NCBI GenBank assembly: GCA_016714895.1
Contig: JADKBV010000001.1
Span: 1 to 64,000, forward strand
From: Saprospiraceae bacterium
GTDB lineage: Bacteria > Bacteroidota > Bacteroidia > Chitinophagales > Saprospiraceae
Length of the DNA: 64,000 bases
Reading direction: 5' to 3'
The notes beneath the pieces were generated by a model. That model was not told where the DNA came from. It searched no databases and worked only from the letters and a program-made list of their open reading frames with translations. Positions 55,328 to 64,000 of the stretch are shown piece by piece. Every line of letters begins with the position of its first letter. Within the stretch, counting starts at the first letter, position 1. The position numbers were made by a program, and so were the translations under genes.

Positions 55328-55945
55328 ATGAAAACGTATATTATTTTTACATGCGTATGGTTGTATTTATTCGTTTTTACGCCACAAGTATCTCACAGTC
55401 AATCCAACGTTTTGGGCGGTGAATATGTTCATGTTCCCAATTCAAAAAGCATTTTTATCGAAAGAATCCAAAATGGAATCTTATACAAATCCAAACCAAA
55501 TGCTCCCTGGGTGTTTTTTGAAAAACAAAGAAATAATCTGTTTTTAGATAGAAAAGGCAACAGAATCGAAGTGGTCAATCATGATGAAATTATTTTCGTC
55601 AAACGAAACTCCCGAAGGGGTTTACATTTTGTCAAAATTTTTCCGCAATATGATGAAAATACGATTCCTTATGAAAATAATATTTCCCAGCGGCCGGAAG
55701 GTCTGTGGTTTGATGATCAGACCGACACCTACCTCGTTGTGGTTGAAACAAGAGATGGTATAAAAGTAAGATTGAAAGACAGTCGGTTATGGTATAATTA
55801 TCAAAATTCAGGTCAAAACAATACTTATTTTTCCGCGGAAGGAAATAGCTATATATGGAATGGCCAAACCTTGGAATATTTTCATCAAAATAATACGTTT
55901 AATCTTCGTTTTTATAAAATAGCTGACAATTTTGATGGTTTTTAA
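55328..55945 (+). CDS. Hypothetical exported protein, 205 aa
   Basis: Signal peptide about 1-24 (FVFTPQVSHS). The mature part is beta-rich and repeats a pattern of short strands with RNNLFLDRKGNRIEVV, LWFDDQTDTYLVVVETRDG and YIWNGQTLEYFHQNNTF. I recognise no family and suggest no function. It stands alone between nth and rlmH. Confidence 0.65.
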   Translation: MKTYIIFTCVWLYLFVFTPQVSHSQSNVLGGEYVHVPNSKSIFIERIQNGILYKSKPNAPWVFFEKQRNNLFLDRKGNRIEVVNHDEIIFVKRNSRRGLHFVKIFPQYDENTIPYENNISQRPEGLWFDDQTDTYLVVVETRDGIKVRLKDSRLWYNYQNSGQNNTYFSAEGNSYIWNGQTLEYFHQNNTFNLRFYKIADNFDGF

Positions 55946-56184
55946 TATTGAATAAATACTTTTGTGCTGGTTTTAAAGTTTTTCAGATAAAATTTATTGT
56001 GGGAATACTTGACAAAAGTAATAAATCCTGAATCTTTTTGGAAATACATTTTTTTAAAATAATGATGTAAACCAAATTATGGTTCAAGGTTTCGGAACAG
56101 GCATAAGTATTGATTAATGTTGGTTGGTACAGACGATTATGTTGACTTTCTAAGCAAAGTATAAAAAAAATAATATCACCATAT

Positions 56185-56652
56185 ATGAAACTGTCCTTAT
56201 TGGTCATTGGCAAAACCAATGAAAAATATCTGGAAGAAGGTATCAGAATCTACGATCAGCGTCTTAAAAATTATACCAGATTTGAAATGATTGAGTTGAA
56301 AGATATTAAAGGCTTTCAAAATTCGGAGGATCTCAAAAAAAAGGAAGCAGAAGCTTTTTTAGAAAAAATTAAAGATGATGATGTGGTGGTTCTTCTGGAT
56401 GAAAACGGTAAGATGTTTTCAAGTGTAGATTTTTCTCAATGGATTGAAAATCAACAGATTCGAAGCGTAAAACATCTTGTTTTCATTATTGGCGGAGCCT
56501 TTGGGGTTCATGAAATAATCAAACAAAGGTCAAACTTAGTTTTATCCTTTTCCAAAATGACATTTTCTCATCAAATGATCAGATTGTTTTTTACAGAACA
56601 GGTGTACCGGGCTTTTTCCATCATAAAAAATGAAAAATACCACAACCCTTAA
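56185..56652 (+). CDS. rlmH: 23S rRNA (pseudouridine1915-N3)-methyltransferase
   Basis: 155 aa SPOUT methyltransferase that modifies helix 69 of 23S rRNA. The trefoil-knot SAM site reads LVFIIGGAFGVHEII, followed by SLSKMTFSHQM-like LSFSKMTFSHQMIRLFFTEQ and YRAF. The ending is YHNP rather than the usual YHHx. The RluD-type synthase that makes its substrate is also present in this window (45422). Confidence 0.94.
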   Translation: MKLSLLVIGKTNEKYLEEGIRIYDQRLKNYTRFEMIELKDIKGFQNSEDLKKKEAEAFLEKIKDDDVVVLLDENGKMFSSVDFSQWIENQQIRSVKHLVFIIGGAFGVHEIIKQRSNLVLSFSKMTFSHQMIRLFFTEQVYRAFSIIKNEKYHNP

Positions 56653-56687
56653 CCCTGTATCTTTGTCTTTGTTATATAAATATCTTT

Positions 56688-57311
56688 ATGAGCATTACCC
56701 TTCTTTTGATAATTTTTACATGTGCGGTATCATTTTGGGCATTCAATGACCAAAGAGTATTCAACAGCCTGAAACATCAACCTGCAACCGAACATCGCAA
56801 TGGCCAATATTACAGAATGTTGACTTCCGGTTTTTTACACGGCGACTTTATACATCTCTTTTTTAATATGTTTGTTTTGTTTGAATTCGGTCGTTTTGTA
56901 GAGCAATATTTTGCACTGATCATTCCCAATCAATGGTATAAAGTTGTCTACCTGGTAGTATATCTTTTTATGATTGTGGCAGCAGATATTCCCACTTATC
57001 TGAAACATAAAGAAAATCCTTATTTTGCAAGCGTCGGTGCATCAGGTGCTGTTTCCGGCATTATTTTTATGTATATTCTTCTTAATCCTTGGGCGATGCT
57101 TGGTCTTTTCGGCATTATTCCGATTCCGGCCATCATTTTCGGAGGTTTGTATCTCTGGTATTCTTCCTGGGCAAGCAAAAACAGCAGTGATTTAATTGAC
57201 CACGACGCTCATTTTTTCGGCGCCATTACAGGGGTTTTTATCCTGATAGCCATTAATCCGGCTGTAGTTTCGACTTTTCTAAATCAATTAATCAATCAGT
57301 TTCCTTTCTGA
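56688..57311 (+). CDS. Rhomboid family intramembrane serine protease
   Basis: 207 aa with about six membrane helices. Catalytic Ser119 in VGASGAVSG and His175 in DHDAHFFGA form the dyad; H56 and N60 in HLFFN are the oxyanion residues. It cleaves membrane proteins within the bilayer; substrates are unknown. It follows rlmH by 35 nt on the same strand. Confidence 0.92.
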   Translation: MSITLLLIIFTCAVSFWAFNDQRVFNSLKHQPATEHRNGQYYRMLTSGFLHGDFIHLFFNMFVLFEFGRFVEQYFALIIPNQWYKVVYLVVYLFMIVAADIPTYLKHKENPYFASVGASGAVSGIIFMYILLNPWAMLGLFGIIPIPAIIFGGLYLWYSSWASKNSSDLIDHDAHFFGAITGVFILIAINPAVVSTFLNQLINQFPF

Positions 57312-57384
57312 TTTGCGTTTTCAGAAAATTTTATTTCTTTTTTACTTCCGTTTGAGAATATTTTCAGGGAATATCACCTGACAT

Positions 57385-57415
57385 TTTGTCATAAAGAATA
57401 TTTGGGTTATCTTTG
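57385..57415 (+). promoter_or_regulatory. Bacteroidota-type promoter for miaB
   Basis: TTTG (57385-57388), 19 nt, then TATCTTTG (57408-57415). A near-ideal match. Transcription should begin about 15 nt before the ATG at 57437, which rules out the longer reading from 57413. Confidence 0.72.
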
Positions 57416-57436
57416 CACCTGTTTAAACAGCAACAC

Positions 57437-58866
57437 ATGTACGACGATAATATTACATTAACGGATGTTAAAAAAGAAATCGACCCGGTAAAACAAGGTG
57501 AAGTTCTTTTTTATGAACCAAACAAACCATTCGGAAGGCATTTTTACATCGAATCCTACGGTTGTCAGATGAATTTTAGTGATTCGGAGATCGTGGCGTC
57601 CATATTGGCAGAACAGGGATATAGTCCGACACGAGAGCTGGAAAATGCTAGTTTGATTCTGGTCAATACGTGTTCTATTCGCGAAAAAGCGGAAGACACT
57701 GTCAGACAAAGACTTACGGTTTTTAATAAAATCAAAAAGACAATCCTGAAGTTTTGATTGGTGTTCTGGGCTGTATGGCTGAACGAATGAAAAGCAAACT
57801 TCTTGAAGAAGAAAAACTGGTGGATATTGTCGTAGGGCCGGATGCATATCGTGATTTACCCAAACTTTTAAATCAGGCAGAAGAAGGAGAAAAAAGTATC
57901 AATGTGCTTTTATCCCGTGAAGAAACCTATGCGGATATATCGCCATTAAGGCTGGAGTCAAATGGTGTGGTGGCATTTATTTCCATCATGCGCGGATGTG
58001 ACAATATGTGTTCTTTTTGTGTCGTGCCGTTTACACGTGGCAGAGAAAGAAGCAGAGATGTTTTTTCCATATTGGCAGAAGCCGAAGATCTTTTTAATAA
58101 AGGCTACAGAGACATTACATTACTGGGACAAAACGTAGATTCTTACAAATGGACGAGTCCGGATAATGGATTAACTGTAAATTTTGCTCAGTTGCTCGAA
58201 AAAGTTGCCAACATTCACCCAAAACTCCGTGTGCGGTTTACTACTTCACATCCTAAAGATATAACAGATGAGGTATTACATACTATGGCTCATTATGACA
58301 ATATATGTAAGTACATTCACTTGCCTGTTCAATCAGGTAATTCCAGGATTCTCGATTTGATGAACCGTACTTACGACAGAGAATGGTATATGGATAGGGT
58401 AGAAGCTGTTTACAGAATAATTCCGGATTGTGCCATTTCCTCAGATGTCATTACAGGTTTTTGTTCGGAAACGGAAGAAGAACATCTGGACACACTTTCG
58501 ATTATGCAATGGGCTCAGTACAGTATGTCATATATGTTTTTCTACAGTGAGAGACCAGGTACCCTTGCGGCCAGAAAACTGAAGGACGATGTTCCTGAAG
58601 AGATTAAAAAAAGAAGACTTCAGGAGATTGTGGAATTACAAAGAAATATCTCTTTGCAACACAATCTGAAAGATGTCGGCAAAATTTTCGAAGTTCTTAT
58701 TGAAGGAGATTCAAAAAAATCAGATCAGTTTTTTAAAGGAAGAACGAGTCAGAATAAAATGGTTGTTTTTCCTAAGACTGATAGCTTTAAACCCGGCGAC
58801 TATGTTTTTGTGAAAATCGAGGATGCCACAGGAGCGACCCTAAAGGGTGTAATGGTTCAAAATTAA
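57437..58866 (+). CDS. miaB: tRNA-2-methylthio-N6-dimethylallyladenosine synthase, frameshifted
   Basis: Radical SAM methylthiotransferase acting on A37 of tRNAs. N-terminal cluster site: FYIESYGCQMNFSDSE, LVNTCSIREKAEDTV and GVLGCMAER. Radical SAM motif CDNMCSFCVVPFTRGRERSR. C-terminal TRAM domain (LIEGDSKKSDQFFKGRT). The first frame stops at 57757; the second begins at about 57754. Adding one G at about 57742 restores KKDNPEVLIGVLGCM, the expected sequence. About 476 aa, normal. Start 57437 fits the promoter. Confidence 0.93.
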
Positions 58867-58873
58867 GATTCCC

Positions 58874-60145
58874 TTGAATATACAAAGCGTAAAACAAAGA
58901 TTTGGAATTATCGGTAAGTCTCCTTTGCTTGAAAGAGCATTAAGTACTGCCATCAGAGTAGCCAATACTGATTTAAGTGTGTTTATTCAGGGAGAAAGCG
59001 GCGTCGGAAAAGAGGTGTTCAGCAAAATTATCCACGAACTTAGTGCCAGAAAACATAACAGTTTTATAGCGGTCAATTGTGGCGCCATTCCTTCAGGTAC
59101 CATCAATTCTGAATTGTTCGGCCATGAAAAAGGAGCCTTTACAGGTGCCGTCACAGACAGAAAAGGGTATTTTGAAACAGTCAACGGAGGAACTATTTTT
59201 TTGGATGAAATCGGCGAAATGCCTTTGGATACACAAGCTTTTCTTTTGAGAATTCTTGAATCCGGAGAGTTTATCAGGGTTGGATCATCAAAAGTGATGA
59301 CAACTGATGTTCGTGTGATCGCTGCAACAAATGTAAACCTCGACGAAAAAATCGCCTCAGGCAAGTTCCGAGAGGATTTATATTACAGGTTGAATACCGT
59401 GCCTATCAAAGTTCCTGCTTTGTTTGAAAGGCAGGAAGATATATATATGCTTATCCGTAAGTTCGCTTCAGATTTTGCTGATAAGTACAAGTCAAAACCT
59501 ATTCTGCTCTCCACTGAAGCCAGAATGATCATAGAACACTATCGATGGCCGGGAAATATCCGTGAATTAAAAAATCTGGTAGAACAATTGGCCGTATTGT
59601 CAGAACATGAAGAGGTATCTGTAGAAGAATTATTGATGATCGCACCTCATCTTTCGACAAGAAATTTGCCCAGCTCAAGTCTGCATAAAGGTTTTGAAGC
59701 CAATTTTCAGGAAAGAGAATTGTTATTCAAATTTTTATTGGATATGAAGGCGGATTTGAACGACCTGAAGTCTTTGGTTTTTGAATTGATACAAAATAAT
59801 GATCTGGCTATGCCTGATGTCGATTCCTATAAAGGAAAAATGTCAACATCGGCAGGACTCGAAAATTTTTCATTTCTTCAGCAAAAACCTGATCATCGTC
59901 AGTCAGATGTGACCACTTTTGCAATGGATGACAGACCTTCTATTGTGATTCATACACCAGGTGATGAAAAATATCATGAAGCCGAAACGGTGGATGAGAT
60001 GGTCTCTTTAGAGTCTATGGAAAAGTTTATGATTAAAAAAGCACTCAAAAAATATAATAACCGACGTAAGGAAGCTGCAGATGAATTGGGCATTTCTGAA
60101 CGAACTTTATATAGAAAAATTAAAGAATATGATATTCCTGATTAA
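58874..60145 (+). CDS. Sigma-54-type transcriptional activator without receiver domain
   Basis: 423 aa from a TTG; an in-frame stop at 58850-58852 and the absence of any upstream ATG make TTG the only start that keeps the conserved opening (NIQSVKQRFGIIGKSP). AAA+ domain: Walker A GESGVGKE, GAFTGA loop (EKGAFTGAVTDRKGYF), Walker B TIFLDEIGEMPL, RWPGNIRELKN. The C-terminal Fis-type HTH ends ELGISERTLYRKIKEYDIP. No receiver or sensor domain is seen, so control is likely by amount or by partners. It lies 7 nt after miaB. Confidence 0.9.
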   Translation: MNIQSVKQRFGIIGKSPLLERALSTAIRVANTDLSVFIQGESGVGKEVFSKIIHELSARKHNSFIAVNCGAIPSGTINSELFGHEKGAFTGAVTDRKGYFETVNGGTIFLDEIGEMPLDTQAFLLRILESGEFIRVGSSKVMTTDVRVIAATNVNLDEKIASGKFREDLYYRLNTVPIKVPALFERQEDIYMLIRKFASDFADKYKSKPILLSTEARMIIEHYRWPGNIRELKNLVEQLAVLSEHEEVSVEELLMIAPHLSTRNLPSSSLHKGFEANFQERELLFKFLLDMKADLNDLKSLVFELIQNNDLAMPDVDSYKGKMSTSAGLENFSFLQQKPDHRQSDVTTFAMDDRPSIVIHTPGDEKYHEAETVDEMVSLESMEKFMIKKALKKYNNRRKEAADELGISERTLYRKIKEYDIPD

Positions 60146-60204
60146 AAAGGGAATGAATGGCATGATAATTGAACTGTTTTAAGTAATCCTTTTCCAAAAA
60201 CAGA

Positions 60205-60236
60205 CAGCCTTGGCATAACACCAGGGCTTTTTTTTT
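60205..60236 (+). terminator. Rho-independent terminator after the sigma-54 activator
   Basis: GCCTTGG (60207-60213) pairs with CCAGGGC (60221-60227), one G-T wobble, loop CATAACA, then nine T. Confidence 0.75.
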
Positions 60237-60271
60237 ACGAACATGTTAAAAAAAATATAAATTTTTCTGTT

Positions 60272-60305
60272 TTTGTTTTCGTATAATATTTTCAACGTAT
60301 ATTTG
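60272..60305 (+). promoter_or_regulatory. Promoter for the Cys-rich exported protein
   Basis: TTTG (60272-60275), 22 nt, then TATATTTG (60298-60305). The ATG follows 40 nt later. The spacer is slightly long. Confidence 0.5.
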
Positions 60306-60345
60306 TACTCTGATTATTTCATTCATCTAAATCAAAAAATAAATC

Positions 60346-60789
60346 ATGAAGAATTTAATTTTGTTATTCTCATTTTTAGTTATCGGAGCTTTTTCTGCTA
60401 ATGCTCAGTCTTGTTCTAAAGCTACTGCAGGTAAAGCATGTTGTGCAAACAAAAAAGGCGCAGCTACAACATCTGTTTCTAATTCAGCTGCTGATGCAGT
60501 TGCAGAAGCTGATGGTAATATTACAAAAAGAACTTGTGAGATTTCCGGTGCAACAACATACTACCAAAAAAATGTTTGCGAAAAATCAGGAAATGTTTCT
60601 TGGGAAGAAGTTCAATTTGATTCAAAAGCAAACAAATTTACAAAAGTAGCTGCAGCCAGCATGGAAAAAGATGCTGCTACCGGTGAAGTTATTAAAAAAG
60701 ATGCTAAAGCTTGTTGCAAAGGAGACAAAGCAAAGTCTTGCTCCGCCAGTTCAACCAAAAAAGCTTGTGCTGCTGAAAAAACTGAATAA
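60346..60789 (+). CDS. Cys-rich exported protein of unknown function
   Basis: 147 aa. Signal peptide MKNLILLFSFLVIGAFSANA. The mature part is rich in Lys, Ala and Cys, with Cys-Cys pairs (GKACCANKK, KACCKGDKAKSCS) at both ends and a middle segment RTCEISGATTYYQKNVCEKS. The Cys pairs could bind metal or form disulfides; I cannot say which. No recognised family. It has its own promoter and terminator. Confidence 0.75.
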   Translation: MKNLILLFSFLVIGAFSANAQSCSKATAGKACCANKKGAATTSVSNSAADAVAEADGNITKRTCEISGATTYYQKNVCEKSGNVSWEEVQFDSKANKFTKVAAASMEKDAATGEVIKKDAKACCKGDKAKSCSASSTKKACAAEKTE

Positions 60790-60811
60790 TAGTTTTTAAA
60801 TAGATTAAATA

Positions 60812-60850
60812 AAAATCCTGCATACTTAACAGTGTGCAGGATTTTTTTTT
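60812..60850 (+). terminator. Rho-independent terminator after the Cys-rich protein gene
   Basis: AATCCTGCA (60814-60822) pairs with TGCAGGATT (60835-60843), followed by a T-run. Confidence 0.85.
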
Positions 60851-60932
60851 GTTTTTTTTTGTGATTTTAAAAAAAACTAATGTAAATTTACATCAACATT
60901 CCGTTTCCCGATGAGAATGTAGAATCCTGAGC

Positions 60933-63900
60933 ATGTCAATAAAACCTGTAATATTATTTTTTTGTATTTTATATAGTATACAATCACTTTCCGCACAATG
61001 TAGTGTGGTGAGGAATATACCTATAATGGATGATGATACAACGCTGATTTCAATATTGGTTGACAGTCTGATTTCTGATACTTTGGGGAACAACGGGCAA
61101 GGGCTCTGTGGAATTGGTATTGAATTCAGACATGAATTTATAGGTGATCTCAACATGGAACTTTTTTCGCCTTCAGGCCAAATGGTTCAATTGGTAGGTC
61201 CGGGTGTTCCAGTGTCAGGAAGTACCAGCGGAACCCGTTGGAATGTTTTGTTTGTGCCCTGTAACACCTCAGCTTCACCCGATCCTGGTTTTTCTGAAGT
61301 TTGGGATAATCTTCAACCATGGGGTTTGTTTGGGAATTATTCAGGCCAATATTATCCCATGACAGGTTGTCTTGACGATTTTGATACCGGTCCGGTGAAT
61401 GGAAACTGGACATTAAGGGTTACTGATGTCTCTTTGTTTGGTTCCGGAAGAATCCTCTCTGTACGATTGTTTTTCTGTAATCCGGAAGGCGTGGATTGTA
61501 ATGAATGCAGACTCGATGCAGGCAATATTTTTGCTGATTCTGTCAATATTTGTCAAAGTTCTTCGGATATTCTCCTGCAAAACTATCAGGAAATATTTCC
61601 TGTATATCCAAAAGATACGGTAAACTATTTTTACAAGTGGGCATTATTTACGGATACCAGCCTGGTAGAACTTTTTACCCAGGGTGTACTTCCTTCTCTT
61701 CCTGTAGGTCATTATCAATTATGTAATATTCAATATGCAATAGCGGAAGAATACAGAATACCTTTACTACCATTACAATTGGATAAAACAGCAATAAATA
61801 ACTTATTTGAAGAAGAATTGATTTGCGCCAGAGTCGGAAGTGAATGTATTCCAATAGAAATTTACCCTTCTACCGACACCATTTTTATTGATACTTCACT
61901 TTGTAATGGAACAACTATTGAATTGTTTCAAAATCTGATTACTGAAGAAGGCATTTATCAATTTCAAATTCCCGGTCAGTTTTGTGATACCATATTGAAT
62001 GTCACCGTAAGAAGTATAAATTTTGCCGTTTCTGTATCTTTTGAAACAGATACTATCAATTGTACAAATCCTGTATTAGAATTGACAGCTCAAGTCTCCA
62101 ATCCGTCAATGAACCCGGTATTTTATCAGTGGTTTACACAGGATGGTATGATTGTGTCCGGTCAGGATTCAGGGACAGTAGAAATAAATAAAGCAGGTGT
62201 TTATCAGGTGATTGCTACAGATTTGATTTGTACTGATTCTGCTTTTGTTGAGATTTTTTTGGATGAAGAGGTACCTGATTTGGAGATTACAGGAGGAAAT
62301 ACATTGGCCTGTTTTGTTGATACTTTGACATTAGAAGTGATTTCTGATATTGATTTGTCTTCCGTGGTTTGGACATCAGATCAACCATTTTTAACTGATG
62401 GTAATAACATCAGGGTGTTTACTCCGGGACAATACACAGTCGATGTTTTAAGCATGGACGGGTGTTCCGGTACAGCCTCTGTGCTGATAGTTTTGATAGA
62501 TACCATTGCATCGTTTTCTGTTTTGGGAGGTGATATTACGTGTTTGCAAGATTCCTTAACTCTTGATGTGATTCATTCTATGCCGGGAAACTATAGTTAT
62601 TTTTGGACAGGTGTTGTTGCAGGAACAGAAAACCTTAAAAATCCTGTGGTTGTGAACGGAGGCATAAAACAGGTAACAATTACAGATCAGGCGACCGGTT
62701 GTTTTGCCGTGGACAATATCAATGTTGCAGACAATCGAACCTTTCCGGTATTGTCGGTTATGGCGGATACCCTCACTTGTGGCAGGTCAGAGATTATGCC
62801 GGAATGGACGTCATCTATACCATTGATCGAATATCAATGGACTGGTCCCGGAGTATTCAGTACAGATTCTGTTGTAACGATATCTCAACCAGGCAATTTT
62901 TTATTCACCGGGACAACTGCTGAGGGTTGTGTGTCCACTGTGCCCTTTTTTGTTTCTCAGGATACCGTAGCTGCTTTTTTGGAATTAAATGCAGCTTCAC
63001 TTTCTTGTTCTATGGATTCTACCCGAATTTTTATGGAAAGTGATAAAGTCCTTGTTGCTTATACATGGATGAATCCGGTTAATGTGATATTTTCCAATGA
63101 AAGAGATCCATGGGTAGGGTTGGTCGGTCAGTATCAAGTTACCGTTACGGATATCAATGGTTGCATTTCTTATGCTTCGATAGAGGTTTTGGGAAATGCC
63201 GATTTACCAAATATTATCTTTGAGATACCCACGATAACTTGTTTACAACCTTTACCTCAAATCATGGCTGACAAAACAACAGGGTATCAATTCGTTTGGG
63301 AATTTCCTGATTTTACCACATCTTTTGATGCGGAGCCAGTAATCAGTCTGCCGGGCAACTACAAAGTGACGGTTACCGATATTTTGAATCCGTTATGTGT
63401 TGAATATCACGAATTTTTTATTACTGATGAAAGGCAATTTGCCCAGCTTGAAAAAAATATCGGAGAAATTACCTGCACTGTGGACTCAGCTGAAATTTTA
63501 ATCCAACCAAATATAGCAGACGTATCTGTTACAGTTACAGGTCCTTCTTTTTTTCTGGCAGATAGTTTTAATTTTTTTGTGCGGTCTGTCGGAACCTACT
63601 ATGTAGAAGTAACGACCGGTGAAGGGTGTTTGACCATCGACTCATTTGTTGTTGTATTAAATGATATTCGTCCTGAAATTTCATCTTTGGTAGAAAACCA
63701 AATTACCTGTCGTACTACAGAAGCGTTAGTTTCGTTTAACAGTTCCATAATCGGCACGTTGTTCGAAGTCTTTTCAGGTGCTGTCAAAATTGATGAAGGT
63801 TCAAATTTGTCCATTTCTGATCCCGGGATGTATGTGGTTTATGGTTTGGCTCCAAATAATTGCCGCGATACTACTTTTTTTTCCATTAGTATGGATACGC

Positions 63901-64000
63901 TTTCACCAGACATCAATGTCAGTCTGCCAGATACCATTACCTGTTTGATGGACGAAGTTGTACTTTTGGCCAATTCTTCTGTAAGTAACCCAATTTTCGA
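60933..64000 (+). CDS. Giant secreted surface protein with P/Homo B-like domain and Ig-like repeats, 3' end beyond the window
   Basis: The open frame runs from the ATG at 60933 to the window edge without a stop (about 1022 codons). Signal peptide VILFFCILYSIQSLSAQ. Residues about 50-180 resemble a proprotein-convertase P domain (IGIEFRHEFIGDLNMELFSP, GNWTLRVTDVSLFGSGRI). From about residue 365, units of roughly 78 residues repeat eight or nine times; each opens near a Cys (TINC, TLAC, DITC, TLTC, SLSC, TITC, EITC, QITC) and closes with an Ig-like pattern such as GQYQVTVTDINGC. This looks like an adhesin or extracellular matrix protein. The C-terminal sorting or anchoring part is not visible. 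Confidence 0.85.
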   Translation, partial: MSIKPVILFFCILYSIQSLSAQCSVVRNIPIMDDDTTLISILVDSLISDTLGNNGQGLCGIGIEFRHEFIGDLNMELFSPSGQMVQLVGPGVPVSGSTSGTRWNVLFVPCNTSASPDPGFSEVWDNLQPWGLFGNYSGQYYPMTGCLDDFDTGPVNGNWTLRVTDVSLFGSGRILSVRLFFCNPEGVDCNECRLDAGNIFADSVNICQSSSDILLQNYQEIFPVYPKDTVNYFYKWALFTDTSLVELFTQGVLPSLPVGHYQLCNIQYAIAEEYRIPLLPLQLDKTAINNLFEEELICARVGSECIPIEIYPSTDTIFIDTSLCNGTTIELFQNLITEEGIYQFQIPGQFCDTILNVTVRSINFAVSVSFETDTINCTNPVLELTAQVSNPSMNPVFYQWFTQDGMIVSGQDSGTVEINKAGVYQVIATDLICTDSAFVEIFLDEEVPDLEITGGNTLACFVDTLTLEVISDIDLSSVVWTSDQPFLTDGNNIRVFTPGQYTVDVLSMDGCSGTASVLIVLIDTIASFSVLGGDITCLQDSLTLDVIHSMPGNYSYFWTGVVAGTENLKNPVVVNGGIKQVTITDQATGCFAVDNINVADNRTFPVLSVMADTLTCGRSEIMPEWTSSIPLIEYQWTGPGVFSTDSVVTISQPGNFLFTGTTAEGCVSTVPFFVSQDTVAAFLELNAASLSCSMDSTRIFMESDKVLVAYTWMNPVNVIFSNERDPWVGLVGQYQVTVTDINGCISYASIEVLGNADLPNIIFEIPTITCLQPLPQIMADKTTGYQFVWEFPDFTTSFDAEPVISLPGNYKVTVTDILNPLCVEYHEFFITDERQFAQLEKNIGEITCTVDSAEILIQPNIADVSVTVTGPSFFLADSFNFFVRSVGTYYVEVTTGEGCLTIDSFVVVLNDIRPEISSLVENQITCRTTEALVSFNSSIIGTLFEVFSGAVKIDEGSNLSISDPGMYVVYGLAPNNCRDTTFFSISMDTLSPDINVSLPDTITCLMDEVVLLANSSVSNPIF

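Noticed and set aside
57730..57770. Programmed frameshift in miaB
   Set aside because: No typical slippery heptamer with a downstream structure; a lone missing G in an AAAAAG run is explained more simply by sequence error.
60893..61413. Minus-strand open frames near 61 kb
   Set aside because: They lie opposite the giant Ig-repeat gene, whose plus-strand frame is continuous and has protein-like composition.

Overview
The window looks like a chromosomal segment of a Bacteroidota member, most likely Saprospiraceae or a close relative. The evidence is a fused lpxC-fabZ gene, promoters of the Bacteroidota type (TTTG about 19 nt upstream of TAnnTTTG), no obvious Shine-Dalgarno sequences, a PorG/DUF6089-like outer-membrane protein, many Bacteroidota-typical DUF families (DUF2200, DUF2853, DUF4403, DUF4783, DUF5522, DUF6580), and very long secreted proteins built from PKD, LamG, MopE-like and Ig-like modules. 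The sequence is AT-rich. I saw no insertion sequence, prophage, CRISPR array or rRNA. One tRNA gene (Pro, GGG) is present.

Layout. 1-1.5 kb: remnants of topA and of a sugar-phosphate-isomerase-like lipoprotein gene, both interrupted by many small indels. 1.7-7.8 kb: a membrane protein, pdxA, tRNA-Pro, prs, a DUF2200 gene and dnaK. 8.1-12.3 kb: one giant secreted multidomain protein. 12.4-14.5 kb: an iscS-iscU-iscA iron-sulfur operon. 14.9-21 kb: a split UshA-like 5'-nucleotidase pair, a membrane protein, a second A-type Fe-S carrier, ruvB, a DUF3299 protein and a subtilisin-like protease. 21.2-30.2 kb: a forward block with a PorG-like gene, recQ, a glycosyltransferase, DUF6580, DUF5522, lolD, mutS2 and an exported superoxide dismutase. 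30.5-36.8 kb: envelope proteins, gpmI, a DUF4783 gene and a GT4 glycosyltransferase. 37.1-41 kb: a lipid A operon, lpxD, lpxC-fabZ, lpxA and an ABC ATPase. 41-46.5 kb: anmK, DUF2853, a YegP-repeat/OmpA membrane protein and an RluD-family synthase. 46.8-54.5 kb: a Cys/Met PLP enzyme, a TraB/GumN protein and two tandem fungalysin (M36) proteases. 54.5-60.8 kb: nth, a hypothetical gene, rlmH, a rhomboid protease, miaB, a sigma-54-type activator and a Cys-rich exported protein. 60.9 kb to the end: a giant Ig-repeat surface protein that runs off the window.

Two themes stand out. First, five housekeeping genes (pdxA, prs, dnaK, gpmI, miaB) carry one or two small frame disruptions, several of them at homopolymers, and the first 1.5 kb carries more than ten. 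Essential genes such as prs are unlikely to be truly dead, so I read these mainly as consensus sequence errors. Second, secreted and envelope proteins are rich in unusual architectures: a C-terminal beta-helix-like module shared by three exported proteins, an inner-membrane protein with five cytoplasmic YegP-like units and a periplasmic OmpA domain, and a secreted superoxide dismutase with an extra C-terminal helical domain.
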